This document shows positions 11,174 through 22,109 of a stretch of DNA of 49,471 bases, one piece after another. The notes under the pieces were generated by a model, which saw nothing but the letters and a program-made list of their open reading frames with translations, was not told where the DNA came from and did not search any database. The stretch lies in contig BFEA01000549.1 of assembly GCA_003427395.1 (NCBI GenBank), positions 131,210 to 180,680 on the forward strand, written 5' to 3'. Position numbers and translations under genes: made by a program. Numbering within the stretch: position 1 is the first letter of the stretch; every line of letters begins with the position of its first letter. Source of the stretch: Chara braunii (Eukaryota > Streptophyta > Charophyceae > Charales > Characeae).

Positions 11174-11264
11174 AGAAGAACCAGCGAGAGAAAGTGAAGA
11201 TTCACCCTGTCTGAAAATGAATCAACGCTGGTGGAAGGAGTTGCTGCTTCCACCTCTCTCTGCT

Positions 11265-12854
11265 CTAGTTTTTTGAACTAGAGCTGCCTGTAGACCTACG
11301 AGGCATGCTGGGACAATCCTTTAGGAAATGGTCCCCCTCGCATCTCAGGCAGACCCCCTTGTCCTTTCTCTTCCTCCATAGCCCCTCCTGGATCCTGAGT
11401 GCATGCCAGGGGAAGGTGGAAGGATCAAGGGGATCAGCTGGCCATCGGACGTCACGTGGCAAAGGTACTCTCTGGGAACAAGGGAAAGAGTTATGTCCCT
11501 TTCCTCTCCCCTGTCTGTTGGTTGATGCTTTCTGGGCTGGGGCTTTGCCCTTTGTCAAGCCCAGCAAGGCATCAGCCAAGGCAAAAACAACAGATGATGA
11601 GGCAGTCCCAGGTGGAGGACTCCCACCCTAGGATGCTGTGTCACTATCTGATCCTAAAGCTGCAGCGGCAAACAGGGCATCCTTCCTCCTCCTTCGCCCT
11701 TTGGAGGATGGTCCCTTCCTTCAGAAGGTGCTTCCTGGACATGGAGCTTGGACTCCAATTCCAGGGTTGCTCTGCCAAAGGACCGCCGGTCCTTGTGGCC
11801 CTGAGAGAAAAGTGCAAGCTGGTATTGCTCAGGCGTTGCACGCAAGAAATGAATGAGCAGATCCTGCTCACTCATCTCTAGTCCTGGAGTCGATGTCAGA
11901 CTCTTGAAGGCGGAATAGAGTTTGGACAAGGAGCCATCAAATTTCTTTTGGCCAGGCGCATAATTTTGTTTGCTGCTTTCCTGGCCTGCTCCTTGTCTGC
12001 AAACCTATCCTGCAGGGCCTGCAAAAAACCAGCCACCCCCAACCTTTGCGCCCAATCAGACATCTCCATAGCTTGCTTGCTGGAGGTAGAGGTGCACCAT
12101 TTCAGTGCAGTTCTTTCCAAACGAGCAAGGATGGCTGACACCTTCACATCCTCGTCACATTTGAACCCACTCAGGTAGGTTCTCTGAGTAGTGACCCAAT
12201 GTGCTACATCCACCTTTGGGTCCTCGCCAGAGAACATAGGTGGAGGTGTCAGCTTGGGCCGCTAAAAATCAAATGGTGCTGAGGGCTGTGAAGGGGCTGT
12301 TGACTTGGGTGTAGGAGATGGGGATGAGGGTTTGGAGTGTGGGGGTGATGCAGGTTTCCCCTGAGAAGGTCCAGGAGGAGGAACTGTCAGAGTGGTAGGG
12401 ATCTTTAAATGAGTAAAGATCAGATCCAGTTTGGCAGAGATGTCATCCAACTTTTGGGAAAAAGTTGAGTGGCTGCTCTCCAGACTGGTAATCCGGTCAT
12501 CCCAGTTAGTAAAATAAGAATGGTGAATATCATCCTGCAAGAGGATGAATTCAGCTATGTCCTTGTTGTACTGACTGGAACTACCACTTGTCCTGACCTT
12601 TTCCACATCTGCAATTAACAGTTTTCTCTGGCTTCCTTCTGAGTTGCTTCTTCTTTCTTTTTCAGCTCAGTCTTTAGGGACTCAACTGCTTGGGCCTGTT
12701 GGCGGAGTTTCTCCTCCCGGGCCTGCAGTTCAGCCTCTGGAGGGTCAAGCAGAACCTGTGTCTCAGGTTGTACTGTTATCTTAAGCTGTACCTGAGGCTT
12801 CTCTCCAGAAGTCTCAGCCTTCTTAGACACTTTTGCCTTCCCAGCATCAGCCAT
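11265..12854 (-). pseudogene. E1 gag, broken in four pieces
   Basis: ATG at 12854 starts a Lys/Glu-rich segment with a predicted coiled coil (LQAREEKLRQQAQAVESLK). The frame shifts near 12610. The second piece (to 12262) has a helical stretch then a Pro/Ser-rich linker, and ends at TAG 12264-12262. The same frame resumes with the capsid-like retrotransposon gag domain (FSGEDPKVDVAHWV, LQALQDRFAD). Another frameshift lies near 11940. The last piece (11579-11265) has a zinc knuckle CLRCEGDHFLKDC, spacing CX2CX3HX4C, a variant seen in plant gypsy elements. Gag would form the particle and bind RNA. It is not translatable as is. Confidence 0.85.
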
Positions 12855-14445
12855 TTTGCTCCCACAATTCAGATAAATAAAATAAACAAGTAAATAAGAG
12901 GTAAACAGGAAGTAGTAGTAATTGAGTTTTCTCTACAGTACTCACTCAGTTGCTGCCACCTGCCTGGAGAGAGAAGGTTGGTTAGTCTGAGCAAGTGAGT
13001 GCTCAGTCTCAGCAGACCGCTTGAGGGTCAGAGTCAGTTTAGAGATTACTCAGGCAAAAATCAATTTCAAGATTTTCCCATCCCTGCCCTGACACAACAA
13101 TTGCAAGCAATAATTGCAACTCCTGCCTCAACAATTGACAGGATGCAGTCCTGGGCTGATTAGTGTTGATTAGTAATTAGATAGAGTGACTAATTAGGGT
13201 TAGACAGGTGTCCACTGATGACCAAGATGCAGCGATTTACAGGTTACCCTATTTTTAGACTTACCCTACAAACTTCACCACTGTATGACCCTGTATGCCA
13301 TACCCTGCGTATGGCGAATTACAGTTTTCACTGTAACTGACTCAGAACATCAAATCTGGATGTGCGATTTAAGACACTGACTGAATACTGAATTGCGATT
13401 TACCAGGGATTGACAAAATTGAATTCCGACAGACAAAATCAAAGTTATGACTGACCCTAGTCTAGCCTAGCTTTAGCTATGTCAGTGCAGATTTCAAATT
13501 TGCATATCACTGAAGACAGGACCCTGAATTCACCAATTCACTACACAGTGTCAATCGCAATACTGAAAAGCAGTCCCAAATGAAATATGAGTCAGAAAGA
13601 AGGTCAAACAGGGTTAGTAGAAGTCAAAGAAGATAGGTAGGGGAAGTTAGATATGGCTGTCCCACAGTCTGAATTTTGATTTTCCAGTGTCACCTGACAG
13701 ACAGACCAAATTTCGTTGTTATAAAAATAGCCCTAGAATCGCCACACAGGATGGAGTAAGGAACACACTTACTTCAGGGTCAACTATGAAGAAGATGCAT
13801 GAAACCCTGGCTATGGCTGACTGGTCAACCCCATCTCGCCAGTTTCATCTCCTGACAGTATCCAATGTTCCCACGTACCAAATTACCTGAAACTTGGTGA
13901 TCCAGTAGATTACCCTGAGGCGCTCACCCCGAACTGACAGAATCAGTAAATGATGACTCCCAGGTGCTGATAACTTACAGAGTCAGTGCAGCGCCACATC
14001 ACCCTGTACTGCGCTGCTTGGAAATTGGGGATCTTGACCCAATTCCAGAATCGCAACCTCCTGGGATCACTTCCTTGCCAATCGCCAGCCTCCAAATGAA
14101 TCGCCAGGCTAAATTTAGCCTATCATAGCCTCTCAGGCCTCTAAGCACCGATCGCCAACCACTCCTGCACAACCCTAGTCAGGAGTGAGTCACCCTCTGT
14201 CCACTTCTTCTCGCCACACACTCACAGCCACCACCCTTACTGACAACAACCCTGAAGATGATGAATCGCCATGAGACTCAACTCCAGTATCTCGCCAGAN
14301 TTCTTCTCGCCACACACTCACAGCCACCACCCTTACTGACAACAACCCTGAAGATGATGAATCGCCATGAGACTCAACTCCAGTATCTCGCCAGATGATG
14401 ATGGGTGCTCCGACTCATCAATCGCTCCAGAGTCTGGATCCAATA
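12855..14445 (-). other. E1 leader (5' untranslated region)
   Basis: About 1.6 kb between the primer-binding site and the gag ATG. No ORF with recognisable content. It includes the artefactual 95-bp repeat around a single N (14205-14395). Confidence 0.6.
14205..14395. repeat. Identical 95-bp direct repeat around a single N
   Basis: 14205-14299 and 14301-14395 are identical as far as I can read, with one N at 14300. This is the signature of two contig ends that overlap but were scaffolded side by side, rather than a biological duplication. Confidence 0.85.
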
Positions 14446-14457
14446 GCTCCGATACCA
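14446..14457 (-). promoter_or_regulatory. E1 primer-binding site (initiator-tRNA-Met type)
   Basis: Minus strand TGGTATCGGAGC, one base different from the plant initiator tRNA-Met complement TGGTATCAGAGC. It lies two bases inside the LTR end (…TAACA then GT), the standard spacing. Confidence 0.75.
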
Positions 14458-14906
14458 ACTGTTATGATTCTGGTTGTTTGTTGTCTGAAGACCAACACTC
14501 ACTCACATAGACTTCCAAGTATGCCCATAAATACACAGAAGGAAGGGGAGAGGATAGGAGTATCACACCGCACAGGGAGAGAAACACAACGGAAGACTTG
14601 ACCATGCGATATGACAAGGTACACTGAAAGAGCAATTCACTCCACTTCAATCCTCACAACCAGTCATTAAGAAAAGCCGAGCAGATCACATCCAGGAAAC
14701 AATGAAACGATGATAGTCCAAACCCGGTTACACACTGTTTATTAAACTCAGAGTCTCGAATTGTCAGGATAACTTCAGTACTACAGTGCGTTGCCCAGAA
14801 ATGAGCAGCGCTTCACTCCCCAACCCTGATTAGCACCCGTAACACCCCTGAGCCCCTGAAACATCAAGGGCCACCCAAATACAGCCTCCTGAGTGTTACA
14901 TGCTGT

Positions 14907-15037
14907 ATAGGCCCCAACCTATTTCCCTACAAGGAAACTTCCAGGCTCTTGCCTGGAAGCTTCCTTCTGACAGGGCCTACAGGCCCCAGCCTGTTTCCCT
15001 ACAGGGAAACTTCCAGGCTCTTGCCTGGAAGCTTCCG
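14907..15037. repeat. Tandem pair of hairpin-containing repeats in the LTR
   Basis: A ~57-base block is present twice, 72 bp apart. Each copy holds a perfect 8-bp inverted repeat TTCCAGGC-TCTT-GCCTGGAA (14939-14958 and 15011-15030). Confidence 0.8.
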
Positions 15038-15214
15038 CAGGGTCTAGGCCAGGGAGGCATTGGCAAGAGCGGCCTCCTGCGCATAGGGCATTGGCACGAC
15101 CAGCCTCCTGCACGGGCCAGCACTATGAAGGACTGGCCCGCCCTACAGGAGGGAAGGCAGTTGGGCAGTTGTAGTCTTCAGGATTCGGGAGCAGCACTCT
15201 GGAGGGAGCGCTGC

Positions 15215-16199
15215 NNNNNNNNNNNNNNNNNNNNNNNNNNNNNNNNNNNNNNNNNNNNNNNNNNNNNNNNNNNNNNNNNNNNNNNNNNNNNNNNNNNNNN
15301 NNNNNNNNNNNNNNNNNNNNNNNNNNNNNNNNNNNNNNNNNNNNNNNNNNNNNNNNNNNNNNNNNNNNNNNNNNNNNNNNNNNNNNNNNNNNNNNNNNNN
15401 NNNNNNNNNNNNNNNNNNNNNNNNNNNNNNNNNNNNNNNNNNNNNNNNNNNNNNNNNNNNNNNNNNNNNNNNNNNNNNNNNNNNNNNNNNNNNNNNNNNN
15501 NNNNNNNNNNNNNNNNNNNNNNNNNNNNNNNNNNNNNNNNNNNNNNNNNNNNNNNNNNNNNNNNNNNNNNNNNNNNNNNNNNNNNNNNNNNNNNNNNNNN
15601 NNNNNNNNNNNNNNNNNNNNNNNNNNNNNNNNNNNNNNNNNNNNNNNNNNNNNNNNNNNNNNNNNNNNNNNNNNNNNNNNNNNNNNNNNNNNNNNNNNNN
15701 NNNNNNNNNNNNNNNNNNNNNNNNNNNNNNNNNNNNNNNNNNNNNNNNNNNNNNNNNNNNNNNNNNNNNNNNNNNNNNNNNNNNNNNNNNNNNNNNNNNN
15801 NNNNNNNNNNNNNNNNNNNNNNNNNNNNNNNNNNNNNNNNNNNNNNNNNNNNNNNNNNNNNNNNNNNNNNNNNNNNNNNNNNNNNNNNNNNNNNNNNNNN
15901 NNNNNNNNNNNNNNNNNNNNNNNNNNNNNNNNNNNNNNNNNNNNNNNNNNNNNNNNNNNNNNNNNNNNNNNNNNNNNNNNNNNNNNNNNNNNNNNNNNNN
16001 NNNNNNNNNNNNNNNNNNNNNNNNNNNNNNNNNNNNNNNNNNNNNNNNNNNNNNNNNNNNNNNNNNNNNNNNNNNNNNNNNNNNNNNNNNNNNNNNNNNN
16101 NNNNNNNNNNNNNNNNNNNNNNNNNNNNNNNNNNNNNNNNNNNNNNNNNNNNNNNNNNNNNNNNNNNNNNNNNNNNNNNNNNNNNNNNNNNNNNNNNNN
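15215..16199. other. Assembly gap (985 Ns)
   Basis: Run of N. It falls inside the right LTR of E1; its real length and content are unknown. Confidence 1.
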
Positions 16200-16835
16200 C
16201 ACCCTGGAACCCCACTCCGGAGGAGGGTCCAGCAGGGCACCAATCTCTGTCGCCTCCAGCAGACCTCGATAACCCAGACCTCTGTCAGCCCCTGTGTGCT
16301 AGCAGAGTACAGCGCAGGTCCCAGCTATGGCCGGCGCTCCGAAGGTCTGGCTATGCCTGCCTCCTCCCATGCTGAGCCGTCACCAGTTCCGGTTCACTCG
16401 TAGTGCAGCAGCGATGTACTCGGTACCAACTGCAAAAAGCCCTGAACCGATGTGCCCATCCTATCTATAGACTACAACTCGCCTAGACTCGACCTAGACC
16501 GGACTGACTGACCAACCGGTACCGTATCTGTTTCGGCCTCTCGGCCTCTACCAGACCCGGCTATAGGCTATAGGACCATCTATCAGAATAGGCCCTTAGG
16601 GCCTGGCTGTCCTAGGGGTAGCCCGGTCCTGCTATTCACAGTTAGGGTAGCTGTAGGGAATCCTGTTAGTACCGGGCCTGTATTTTCCTGAATTTGCAGA
16701 TATGTCCCTCACGAATTTCCCTCACAGGTAGGTCTCTCGGTTAGCCCTCAGCCAAACAAAATTACAAATCTATCCTACCTATAGTACAGCCTCGACAGAG
16801 AGAGGCTACAGGCAACCAGAAAACAGCAAGTCATT
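16200..16835 (-). repeat. Distal part of right LTR, direct repeat of 6988-7622
   Basis: Near-identical to the block left of the E1 polypurine tract. Both copies share the same right end (…aacagcaagtcattg); after it the left copy runs into the polypurine tract and the right copy into flanking DNA. Confidence 0.85.
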
Positions 16836-17884
16836 GCAGTTCTGTGGCATCTGGTTTCCGTGCTTTTTCCTACTCAATGTAGAGTCCAAATATTATGTAC
16901 CCTACTACCCTTTGAATTGTATGAGTTGTATTTGTTATCTATCCTGTTTGATGATGGCTTGTGCGTGAATTGTCGATCCTTCCAACTGGGGCCAGGAAAT
17001 AAACGACAAGTTGGTACCTGTACATGATAAGTCTAGCAGGACTGTCAGATGTCAGAATATTCTGGTGACATTTGTGGCTGGGAAGGTCCCGAGAATCCCC
17101 CTCAACAGCCTGGAATTATACTCTGGCCCTTTCTGAGCTCAACATTAAGGTGGGGAGATATCTGCCCGCACAGCTCGGGAGATGTCGAAACATGGTTAGC
17201 TTTTTGCTTGTGTCACTTATGTGGAATATTTACCAGTTAGACTAGTCTTTCATCAAAAGAACTTCAAAAGAACTATTTGCTGCTGTGGCGACTCTGTACT
17301 CTCCAGTTCATCAAAAAAACTTTAAAAGAACTATGTGCTGCTGTGGCGACTCTGTACTCTCCAGTTTTGTCATTTGGTAGACTAACCACAGTACTTCGCC
17401 GTGTTGCATGTGTCCTGTTGTTGGTCTGCTTGTCAGGAAGGCAATGCCTCACATCAAGACGTATGTCAGGCACGCAGGACAACGATTAGCGTACGTTGGA
17501 AAATAATCTCAATTTCTCAACCCTCACCACTCGTTATATGTGTCTCATTGGGTCATGGTGAATGACATGTAGTTGCAGAAAGCCGCATGTGCAATGAGCC
17601 TCACCTGATGAACAACTCATCGACCAGGTGTGTTATAATCATAGGTCCATGCCAGGCACAGAGCATTAAACCACAAGTACACTGCCCAGGCAAAAAACTT
17701 GAGAATAAAAAATGAGTCATTCCGAAAGGTGGGGATGAAAACCTCTACCAGACCAAAATGGCTAGCAGCACCAGGCAAAAGGGGAAAAATAAACGCGCCG
17801 CTAGCACTGCGGCAAAGCTGGTGTGCAGGGGAAATCCTCCTCGGCAAAAAGAGGCTCGGACACAATTAAGAGCTCTGGTTACCT
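16836..17884. other. Flanking non-coding DNA
   Basis: Sequence right of E1. An AATAAA (16998-17003) sits in text resembling a 3' untranslated region, but no upstream coding frame is visible; the inserted element may have separated it. ORFs at 17049-17240 (+) and 17617-17865 (-) have no recognisable content. Confidence 0.45.
17251..17366. repeat. Tandem duplication, 58-bp unit
   Basis: 17251-17308 and 17309-17366 are adjacent copies with only a few differences; both end in gcgactctgtactctccagtt. Confidence 0.9.
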
Positions 17885-17955
17885 GTCCTTTGGGACATCC
17901 GTTAAAATTGGAACAATACAGAGAAGATTAGCATGACCCCTGCCCAAGTGTGAGG
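17885..17955 (+). pseudogene. U6 snRNA-derived sequence, 3' part missing
   Basis: From gtcctttgggacatcc onward it matches the spliceosomal U6 snRNA, including the invariant ACAGAGA box (17918-17924) and the AGC triad (17930-17932). After cccctgc the match decays and the last third of U6 (internal stem-loop and U-rich tail) is not recognisable. A few substitutions are present in the conserved part. I see no plant-type upstream element or TATA box before it. A retroposed or truncated copy is more likely than a working gene. Confidence 0.8.
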
Positions 17956-19352
17956 AATGTGCCCTCACGGGGCCCTAGCCAACATGCACATGATCTGGGC
18001 TGTGGCCCCCAGCAAGCATTGTGCCCGCCCTAAGTGAAGGCAGGCCTGAATATCCGCGAGAGGCCCTTATCTCAGTTTTCCAATGAGGGTATCAGACAGT
18101 TGCAGCACGCCATCTGGTTGAAGTGCAGCGTGAGCCTCTCCCTGGGCTCCTTCCAGAAACAGCAGCTGCGTCAAGCAGTTGAGCCCAGCGCCAGGTGGTT
18201 GCACCCTGGGCACATGCAGCGTGAGGCCGACACATCACGAAGTGGCTGCGGGCAAATCAGAATGCAGGATTGTCGTCACAGAGGCCCAGCGAGCCAATGA
18301 GAAGACGGCCAACACTTGGAGCCTGGAGGCTGCCTGGACGTGCCCAACCAGAAAGGGCCCAGGCCCCCAACTATCGGACATGGCCTGGACGCAGACACTG
18401 GGGCCGGAACGGAAGCTACTGGGAGCTTCCTCAGCCAGGCTCATTGATACATGCCCAGTTGGGCAATGTGTGTACAGCCAAGGATCTGCAATATGATAAA
18501 AAGGACAGAATGGACAATGCAATGTTAGTGAAACATCAACAGGCAAGGTACACCCTGATACATACGAAATGGCACAAAATAGCCCAGTGGAAGACTTGGA
18601 TTTAAGTCCTGACCTGACCGGGACTGACATGACATCCCATCATACATCACACATGTGAGAGGGGGAGGAGGGACCGCACACAAAGAAGAAAAGGTCCCTC
18701 CTTGTACAACACATGGGGAGCTACCACAGATGTGAAATGGGGGAAGAGGAGAGACGAAGATGGAGGCGAGGGAGAAGTCCAAGATCACAATAGCGATGCC
18801 CAAAAATAGTCCCTTGCCGATGTCCAATCAATGTCTGTCTCAGAAATGTCGAAACCAGATCCTGGGCGCAATGCCCACTGTAACCTCTGCCTGTAACCTC
18901 TCTCACTCTCGTATCTGAAGAAGAAGAAGAAGAAGATGAGGAAGGAGGAAGGAGGAAAGAGGGAAAGAGAGAGAGAGGAGATGGAGGAGGAGGAGGAAGA
19001 AGAAGATGTCGTCCTCATCGCTGTCTCACCGGTAGGTAGCTGCCACCGAACTCACTGCTATGGCCGTCCTGTGCAGGTACCGTGCGGAGCCCCAGCTATG
19101 GCGCCAGGTGCATTGCCGCTACAGGTAGGCCTCCGCCTCTCTCTCCCTACTGCCAGGACCCCTACTCCTTAGCCTCGTAGTACTGCGCCAGAATAGCGCA
19201 ACCTTCATCCAGCAGCGCGTCGCTCAAGAAGTGAGTTACCCAACTGTCCGTTGCCCAGCCGCTGCCCAGCTATATGAAGCGCTGGGCGGGGTTGGGCCTA
19301 CCTAGTGCTGGCCTCGAAAACGGCCCAGCCGGTCTGGGTCCCTATCGGACGT
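17956..19352. other. Non-coding stretch
   Basis: No recognised gene. The purine-rich tract at 18911-19012 is GAA/GGA-rich. ORFs at 18034-18630 overlap on both strands without motifs. Confidence 0.45.
18911..19012. repeat. Purine-rich GAA/GAG tract
   Basis: Near-continuous purine run on the plus strand with GAAGAA, GGAGGA and GAGAGA segments. Confidence 0.8.
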
Positions 19353-19617
19353 TGTAGGGCCAAACCCCGGTAGACTTTCGAGCTTTGGTCGACCCCACTT
19401 CGGGTCCCATTTGGCTCGGCCCGCCCACGCTCATGCTCAGGGTGCTGGTCGTTCGTCCCAGGGTCACCCCCACGTAGTGCTTTGAGATGGATGGGGGTGG
19501 GCCATTGCGCGAGAGAGCTTTGACATTGGGATGTAGCTCAACCCTCACGCCGGGTGGTAGTCTCGCTGGCCATTCAGAAACGCTGATTTTTTTGTCGATT
19601 CTTGGTTGTGTTCTCAA
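19353..19617 (-). pseudogene. Module A copy of the E2 gag N-terminal leader
   Basis: Minus-strand frame encodes MGPEVGSTKARKSTGVWPY, almost the same as the N-terminal part of the E2 gag ORF (LGPEVGSTKARKSTGVWPY at 40030-40080). After VWPY the two sequences diverge completely. So A contains only the beginning of the reading frame. Confidence 0.75.
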
Positions 19618-20443
19618 TCAATTGCTCCTTCCAATACACAGGCAGTCCAGGGGTTCTTTGAGAGTTTCTCGTCGCTTGTGCGCAGGCTAAGCGTCATCCT
19701 TAGGTCGCGCACCATTTCCCTAAGCATTGCCATTCTACGGCGTCATCGGGGCGCGGCGATGCCGTCCTCCCCTCGAGTCTCAAGCATCTCATCCATCCTT
19801 ATTGACGCAGGCCCCTTAGTCTCTTCGGGGCATTTACATGCATGCACACACAACTTCACATTTCCCTTAGCAAGTTTGCACTTCCCTCTTTCATTTATAT
19901 TCCAAGACACGCACACAAAGCTCACTTCCATGGATTGCTTTTACACAGGGTCCCGTAGCCCCTTTGCGCCCTCTTCCCTTTCCCTTTGCCGCCCGGTCTC
20001 CCCCGGCCCTATCCCGTTCAACGCATCCCAAGTCTTTGCTTACCTGCACAATCCCACACAAACCAAGATCGATACAGTCCCCCATTGGGGGTCAACACAT
20101 AGCCCTTCCCGCATGCCTATTATTTCATTGCCTTGGATTTTCCATTGTTCTCCTTCCCTTGCTCAATCAGTCCATCCTCTTCTCATAGTCATGCAGTCGG
20201 GGAAATGGTTGAGTCAAACTGACCTCGCTTAAAATCTCACTTTCTCCCGGGCTCCGCCTTTCTCCTAGTCTTTCAATACGTCCTTTCCTTTGCCTTCTTG
20301 GCGACACAAGGGACCGGCTACCCTTCCCTTGCCCACTTTTTCCACCAAGTGAGGCCTGACTTTCTTTTACCGTTCGTTCCCTGGCAATGTAACAAGTGAG
20401 GGAAGTAGGGGTTAGTCATATGCCAAGTGAGGGGAAGGGGGAG

Positions 20444-20523
20444 AGAGGGCAAGATGAAGACGGAGAGAAAGAGAAAGAGTGGGGGGGAGAGAGAGAGAGA
20501 GAGAGAGAATAGAGAATAGAGAG
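20444..20523. repeat. GA-rich microsatellite, left of the module A insertion
   Basis: gagagaaagagaaagag followed by a G-run and about ten GA units. Homologous to the start of the GA tract at 41130 in module B. Confidence 0.9.
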
Positions 20524-21802
20524 CAAAAAAGAAGACAGTAGGACAACATCATCATCATCATCACACCAAACTCGCCATAGACAGATATTCCGTAATTCCT
20601 TCACTTGTTAACAACTCAAAAACTCCCAAGGTACGCGTTTGCCTCTACGCGTTTCACAGCTGGCGTACTCAGCGGACTCGTTAGGAGGCTTCCCTCGACC
20701 ACTGAAAATCAGAAAACGCGATACCTGGCTCTGTTCCTTCCCTCTTTAAATACCTTCTTTCCATGCGCATCCTATGTCTACAAAACCCCAGACACACTAA
20801 TCACTATTTTTTTCTCTCCCCCACCTAGATCGTCTTTATGCCTGTACCGAGGTCGTACTTAGTCCAAGAATCGTACTCCTTCCTTTTTTATTTTTATTTT
20901 TCCTTTTTTCCCTTTTTCCCTCTCTCTCCCTTCCTGGCTCCTCACCTCCATCCGCCTTCTTCCCCTTACCCTCGCGTCGGCTACCCATCTCCCTAATAGT
21001 AACATCCCTCGATCCGATCTCCTATCTCTCTCCCTCCCGCCTCCCGGTTTCCACAATCGTCCCGGCCCAATCCTTCTCCCTTTTCCGTTTATTATATCTT
21101 ACTTCCTATTCGCCATTCCTGCGCTTCCCCTTCCCTTTCAGATCGTCTTTCCCTACTTAGTCATGCCTCTGCATCTTCCGGCTTGCACAGTTTTCATACT
21201 TACCACTTTGACTGTCGGGTTTCCCTTTTCACGCATGTCCTCCTTCTTCTCCGATTTCGCCGTCCTACCCGAAATACCACTACCCTCCCGCTGTCTCGCC
21301 ATGTCAGCGCCTTCCATGCGGCAACCTGCTCATGCATAGGCGCATAGCACATCTCTCCCCATTCCCTTCCCTCCCCACCCGCGGATGCTTTGTCTTCGTT
21401 TATCGGTATTTGCTCGAAAACGATACTACTTGGCGCCTACCCTTTGCTGAAAAACACAAAAACGGTAAATACGAAAACGATACTACTTCGCGCCTACCCT
21501 TTGCTGACAAACACAAAAAATGGTAAATACAATAAACTTGAAAAGATACCAAATAAAATATAACAAACCTCAAAATTTTGCAAACCGCCATCCGTGGTAC
21601 CCCCCAAAAAAAATCCTTCTTTTCCCCCCCCCCACTCACTCACGCCGCCCTTACGATACCTTAAAATTGTACGGCCTTTCTTGGACCCTCTCTATTTTAC
21701 ACCCCTCTTGGCCCAATAAATTTGCTCAGCCCGGGGTACTCGGTGGGGAGGTAAACCCCCCACGGACCACCGGACAACCTAGCGAACCTCGCTAGGGCCC
21801 CA
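20524..21802. repeat. ~1.3-kb segment present in module A but absent in B
   Basis: In B one GA tract leads directly to the 35-bp repeats. In A this segment splits the tract into two. It contains a direct repeat of ~57 bp (about 21415-21535, built on acgatactact and cgcctaccctttgctga) and no recognisable ORF. Insertion in A or deletion in B cannot be told apart here. Confidence 0.7.
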
Positions 21803-21862
21803 AGAGAGAGAGAGAGAGAGAGAAGAGAGAGAAGAGAGATGGAGAGAGAGGGAGAGAGACTT
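21803..21862. repeat. GA-rich microsatellite, right of the insertion
   Basis: Runs of GA with single interruptions, followed by acttctagtcataatcaaa, matching 41369 onward in module B. Confidence 0.9.
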
Positions 21863-21887
21863 CTAGTCATAATCAAATCATCACACC

Positions 21888-22094
21888 ATAGTAGCAGCCA
21901 AATGTCGGTCACCCATCTCATAGTGGTAGCAACCAAATGCCGGTCACCCATCCCATAGTGGTACCAGCCAAATGTCGGTCACCCATCCCTTAGTGGTAGC
22001 AGCCAAATGTCGGTTACCTATCCCTTAGTGGTAGCAACCAAATGTCGGTCACCCATCCCATAGTGGTAGCAGCCAAATGCCGGTCACCCATCCC
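21888..22094. repeat. 35-bp tandem repeat, 6 units (module A)
   Basis: Units start atagtggtagcagccaaatg and end cggtcacccatccc. The first unit is 32 bp, the next five are 35 bp. No unique spacers between units. Confidence 0.95.
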
Positions 22095-22109
22095 ATAGTG
22101 AAAGAGCCA

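Larger units (their letters stand above)
6988..16835 (-). mobile_element. E1: decayed Ty3/gypsy chromovirus-type LTR retrotransposon
   Basis: On the minus strand the order is LTR (right), primer-binding site (14457-14446), 1.6-kb leader, gag with zinc knuckle, aspartic protease, reverse transcriptase, RNase H, integrase, chromodomain-like tail, polypurine tract (7642-7630), LTR (left, partial). Protease-RT-RNase H-integrase order defines Ty3/gypsy, and the chromodomain after integrase points to the chromovirus branch. A block of ~635 bp is directly repeated at both ends (6988-7622 and 16200-16835). The element is dead: gag, protease, RT, RNase H and integrase all carry stops or frameshifts. 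An N gap hides part of the right LTR, so the left edge is uncertain. Confidence 0.85.
14460..16835 (-). repeat. Right (5') LTR of E1, interrupted by a gap
   Basis: The plus strand begins TGTTATGATTCTGG next to the PBS and ends …AGTCA at 16835, so in the element sense it runs TGACT…TAACA. Inside, in the element sense, are a TATA-like CTATACAGC near 14910 and an AATAAA at 14743-14738. This fits U3-R-U5 order with most of the LTR being U3. Length is about 2.4 kb if the gap size is real. An alternative, shorter LTR (14460-14844, TGTTA…TAACA) is possible but does not explain the 16200-16835 repeat. Confidence 0.55.

Noticed and set aside
14900-16375. Long ORFs of 345-491 codons spanning the N gap
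   Set aside because: They are open only because Ns contain no stop codons.
17885-17955. Working U6 gene
   Set aside because: Its 3' third is missing and no plant U6 promoter elements are visible.
21888-22094. CRISPR-like array of 35-bp repeats
   Set aside because: Units are contiguous with no unique spacers, and the context is eukaryotic.
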